A stretch of DNA of 6,596 nucleotides, taken from NCBI GenBank assembly GCA_964503475.1, contig CAZCZU010000071.1, forward strand, positions 1 to 6,596, written 5' to 3'. Numbering within the stretch: position 1 is the first letter of the stretch; every line of letters starts with the position of its first letter. The notes under the pieces were generated by a model, which worked only from the letters and a program-made list of their open reading frames with translations, ran no database searches and was not told where the DNA came from. Both the position numbers and the translations under genes were made by a program. Below are positions 5,115-6,596 of the stretch, in pieces. The stretch comes from CAZCZU01 sp964503475 (GTDB lineage Bacteria; Pseudomonadota; Zetaproteobacteria; Mariprofundales; Mariprofundaceae).

Positions 5115-5312
5115 ATGGACCATGAGTGGATAAAAAAGATACGCCTCGGTCTTGGATGGACTCAGGAGAGGCTTGCGAGAGAGATAGGGGTCTGTTTCAG
5201 TACAGTCAATCGGTGGGAACGCGGGCACTCGGCCCCAAGCCCCCTTGCCGCCAAGAACCTTAAAAAACTAAGTATTCATCAAGGGATGTCCCGGTTCACC
5301 AAGGGACCTTGA
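5115..5312 (+). CDS. Small XRE/Cro-type helix-turn-helix DNA-binding protein
   Basis: This 65-residue protein consists almost only of an HTH_3 domain: IKKIRLGLGWTQERLA (6-21), REIGVCFSTVNRWERG (22-37) and SAPSPLAAKNLKKL (39-52). The TQERLA...GV..STVNRWE.G...PSPLA arrangement is characteristic of a widespread stand-alone HTH family. The tail after residue 53 is short and poorly conserved in appearance. It probably binds DNA as a dimer, perhaps at the inverted repeat just upstream. I chose ATG 5115 because AGAGG sits eight bases before it; a GTG at 5097 would add six residues (VEEVYQ) without a better site. It lies 52 bases after the SRPBCC gene. Targets are unknown. Confidence 0.8.
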   Translation: MDHEWIKKIRLGLGWTQERLAREIGVCFSTVNRWERGHSAPSPLAAKNLKKLSIHQGMSRFTKGP

Positions 5313-5540
5313 CATTACCCGGTGCATTGACCATCTTTTGAGGTAGATGAGTCGATGCGCAGACGGTCTTGATGAACTCAATGAGAGGACGCGAACAAGG
5401 TTCTTAGTAAGTCATGAGAGGCTATTTGGCCCTTGGCGTTGTGAAGATGAGTAACGAATAAACCTACCATGGTCATGCTCATTGCGCATGATTAAACAGC
5501 TCTGCAAAAAAGATTGCAGAATAACATCGAGGAGTGCGAG
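5313..5540 (+). other. Intergenic region before the SDR gene, with two hairpin/palindrome elements
   Basis: This 228-base gap contains a TTGACA overlapping the XRE stop codon (5309-5314) with only a poor -10 (CATCTT) 17 bases on. It also has a 35-codon open frame at 5347-5454 whose GAGG is too close to its ATG to be convincing. ACCATGGT lies at 5466-5473. An inverted repeat TCATGC/GCATGA (5473-5478, 5486-5491, 7-base loop) is followed by TCTGCA/TGCAGA (5501-5506, 5515-5520, 8-base loop) just before the SDR ribosome binding site. One of the last two might be an operator or an mRNA leader hairpin. No clear promoter for the SDR gene was identified. Confidence 0.4.
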
Positions 5541-6287
5541 ATGAAATTAAAAGATAAGGCTGCAGTAATAACCGGTGGTAGCAGCGGCATAGGACTTGCC
5601 ATAGCCAGGGAATTCAAGGCGAATGGCGCAAGGGTGATTATCTCGGGCAGAAACGCCGAGAGACTTGAGGAAGCATGTGATGTTCTTGGGGACGGAGCAT
5701 TTGCTGTACAGGGTGATGTGTCAAACCTCGAAGACCTCGACCGTCTCATGGAAGTTGCAAAGTTGAAGTTTGGCAAGATAGACGCGCTTGTGGCAAACGC
5801 CGGCGTGGCCAGGCTTGTGCCTATGGCAGATGTGGACGAAAAATTCTTCGACGAGATCTCGGAGACCAACTTCAAGGGCCTCTACTTTACCGTACAGAAG
5901 GCCGCGCCCCTGTTAAGCGACGGGGCTTCTGTTGTCCTCATCTCGTCCATAGTAAATCAGATGGGCATGCTCAACTTCTCAGTATATGCTGCCACAAAGT
6001 CCGCCGTGCGCTCCCTTGCAAGGTCCTTTTCCGCTGAACTTCTCCCAAGGGGTATAAGGGTGAATACACTTAGCCCAGGACCCATTGACACCCCCATAAT
6101 AAAAAAACTGGGCCTCTCCGATGAAGAACTGGAGGGTATGGGTAAGATGCTTATTGAGATGAGCCCCATGAAACGCTTTGGAACTCCTGAAGAGATGGCC
6201 AAGGCGGCCCTTTTTCTCGCCTCCCCGGACTCGTCATATATGGCCGGAGCCGAGATTGTCGCTGACGGAGGATTTACTCAGATTTAG
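5541..6287 (+). CDS. Short-chain dehydrogenase/reductase (classical SDR, Rossmann fold)
   Basis: This 248-residue protein is a standard classical SDR, cytoplasmic and probably tetrameric. TGGSSGIG (11-18) is the cofactor-binding TGxxxGxG motif; Arg37 in SGRN after strand 2 favours NADP(H); GDV (58-60) contacts adenine; NAG is at 86-88; Asn110, Ser136, Tyr149 and Lys153 (YAATK) form the complete catalytic tetrad; SPGPIDTP (178-185) and the C-terminal ADGGFTQI are family-typical. It should reduce a ketone or oxidise an alcohol. Similar proteins include FabG-like reductases and xenobiotic or sugar dehydrogenases, and the substrate cannot be told. The start is ATG 5541 with GAGGAG six bases upstream; the in-frame TTG at 5514 lies in a hairpin and lacks a site. 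Confidence 0.94.
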   Translation: MKLKDKAAVITGGSSGIGLAIAREFKANGARVIISGRNAERLEEACDVLGDGAFAVQGDVSNLEDLDRLMEVAKLKFGKIDALVANAGVARLVPMADVDEKFFDEISETNFKGLYFTVQKAAPLLSDGASVVLISSIVNQMGMLNFSVYAATKSAVRSLARSFSAELLPRGIRVNTLSPGPIDTPIIKKLGLSDEELEGMGKMLIEMSPMKRFGTPEEMAKAALFLASPDSSYMAGAEIVADGGFTQI

Positions 6288-6596
6288 GATATGACCTCCG
6301 TAAAACACAAAGCCTTCAGGCATTAAGAGGTGGACCTCAATATGGTTGCTCTATTTGAACAATCAGACAGGGTTCACCTTTTTACTCTCAGTCGGCCCTG
6401 AGCCATACTTGTTCAAGGCAAACCACTGTGCCCATTTTGTGCCCGCAAGCCTGTCTTTCATATTGTTTCAACATAACCCCATCTGACTCGCCCTGCTATC
6501 CGTAAGCAGTCGATATTATAAGTTTTTTTAAGCATTGACAGTGGGTTAAAGGGATGGCAAGATAAGGATGAAATCAGACTTAAAATCCCGAGTGGG
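6288..6596. other. Right-end region without a convincing gene
   Basis: The 309 bases after the SDR gene hold no frame of convincing length. Visible elements are a 12-base palindrome GAGGTGGACCTC about 40 bases past the SDR stop, a weak CTCAG/CTGAG hairpin near 6390, and a 32-codon minus-strand frame (6461 to 6363) without a good ribosome binding site. There is also a T run at 6523-6529 not directly preceded by a stem. A perfect TTGACA at 6535-6540 lacks a matching -10 at 17 bases. An ATG at 6568 stays open to the window edge (starting MKSDLKSRV) and could be the start of the next gene, but nine codons cannot support a call. Confidence 0.5.

Noticed and set aside
5347..5454. 35-codon plus-strand frame between the XRE and SDR genes
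   Set aside because: Its GAGG is only three bases from the ATG, its composition is unremarkable and it has no recognisable motif.
5492..5875. 127-codon minus-strand frame rich in serine, alanine and phenylalanine
   Set aside because: It is antisense to the well-supported SDR gene, and the serine-rich composition is typical of a shadow frame.
6535..6563. Promoter near the right edge based on TTGACA
   Set aside because: No acceptable -10 hexamer lies 16-18 bases downstream; the best (GATAAG) is 20 bases away.

Overview
The window is a stretch of bacterial chromosome-type DNA with about seven confident protein genes, one convincing small membrane-protein gene and one gene-sized gap at the right end. 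Most of it is of moderate G+C (roughly half, by eye) with frequent AGG/AGA arginine and ATA isoleucine codons, strong GGAGG-like ribosome binding sites and sigma70-type promoters. The Fe-S protein with the QueG-like fold suggests an anaerobic or microaerophilic Gram-negative lineage such as Desulfobacterota or Nitrospirota. That assignment is only a guess from style, because no marker gene is present. No tRNA, rRNA, CRISPR array, transposase or phage gene was seen.

Left end (1-1680): about 105 bases of very AT-rich DNA (28 G/C of 105 by my count) encode a 24-residue signal-peptide-like stub. A 448-residue two-cluster ferredoxin-type protein follows; it is QueG-like at the N-terminus and carries a C-terminal SCP2 sterol/lipid-carrier domain. 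It converges with a TetR-family repressor gene on the minus strand, and a clean intrinsic terminator for the repressor gene lies between them.

Centre (1681-4469): the TetR gene faces away from a plus-strand cluster. The two directions are served by overlapping back-to-back promoters at 2409-2462, into which an AT-rich palindromic operator with a third half-site is built. This is the clearest regulatory structure in the window. The plus-strand transcript begins with a structured leader, then a 58-residue single-span membrane protein, a peroxiredoxin-like protein carrying a four-helix membrane domain, and a class I SAM methyltransferase. The last two are almost abutting. The simplest reading is a ligand- or stress-induced operon repressed by the divergent TetR protein.

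Right part (4470-6596): an SRPBCC/START-like hydrophobic-ligand protein, a tiny XRE-type DNA-binding protein and a short-chain dehydrogenase/reductase follow on the same strand, separated by gaps with small hairpins. The final 309 bases hold no convincing gene. The mix of lipid-carrier, START-like, SDR, methyltransferase and redox proteins hints at handling of a small hydrophobic compound and redox stress, but no pathway can be named from sequence alone. I did not find a clearly new system. The best leads are the TetR operator/divergent promoter, the small membrane protein next to the membrane-anchored peroxiredoxin-like protein, and the compositional break at the left edge.
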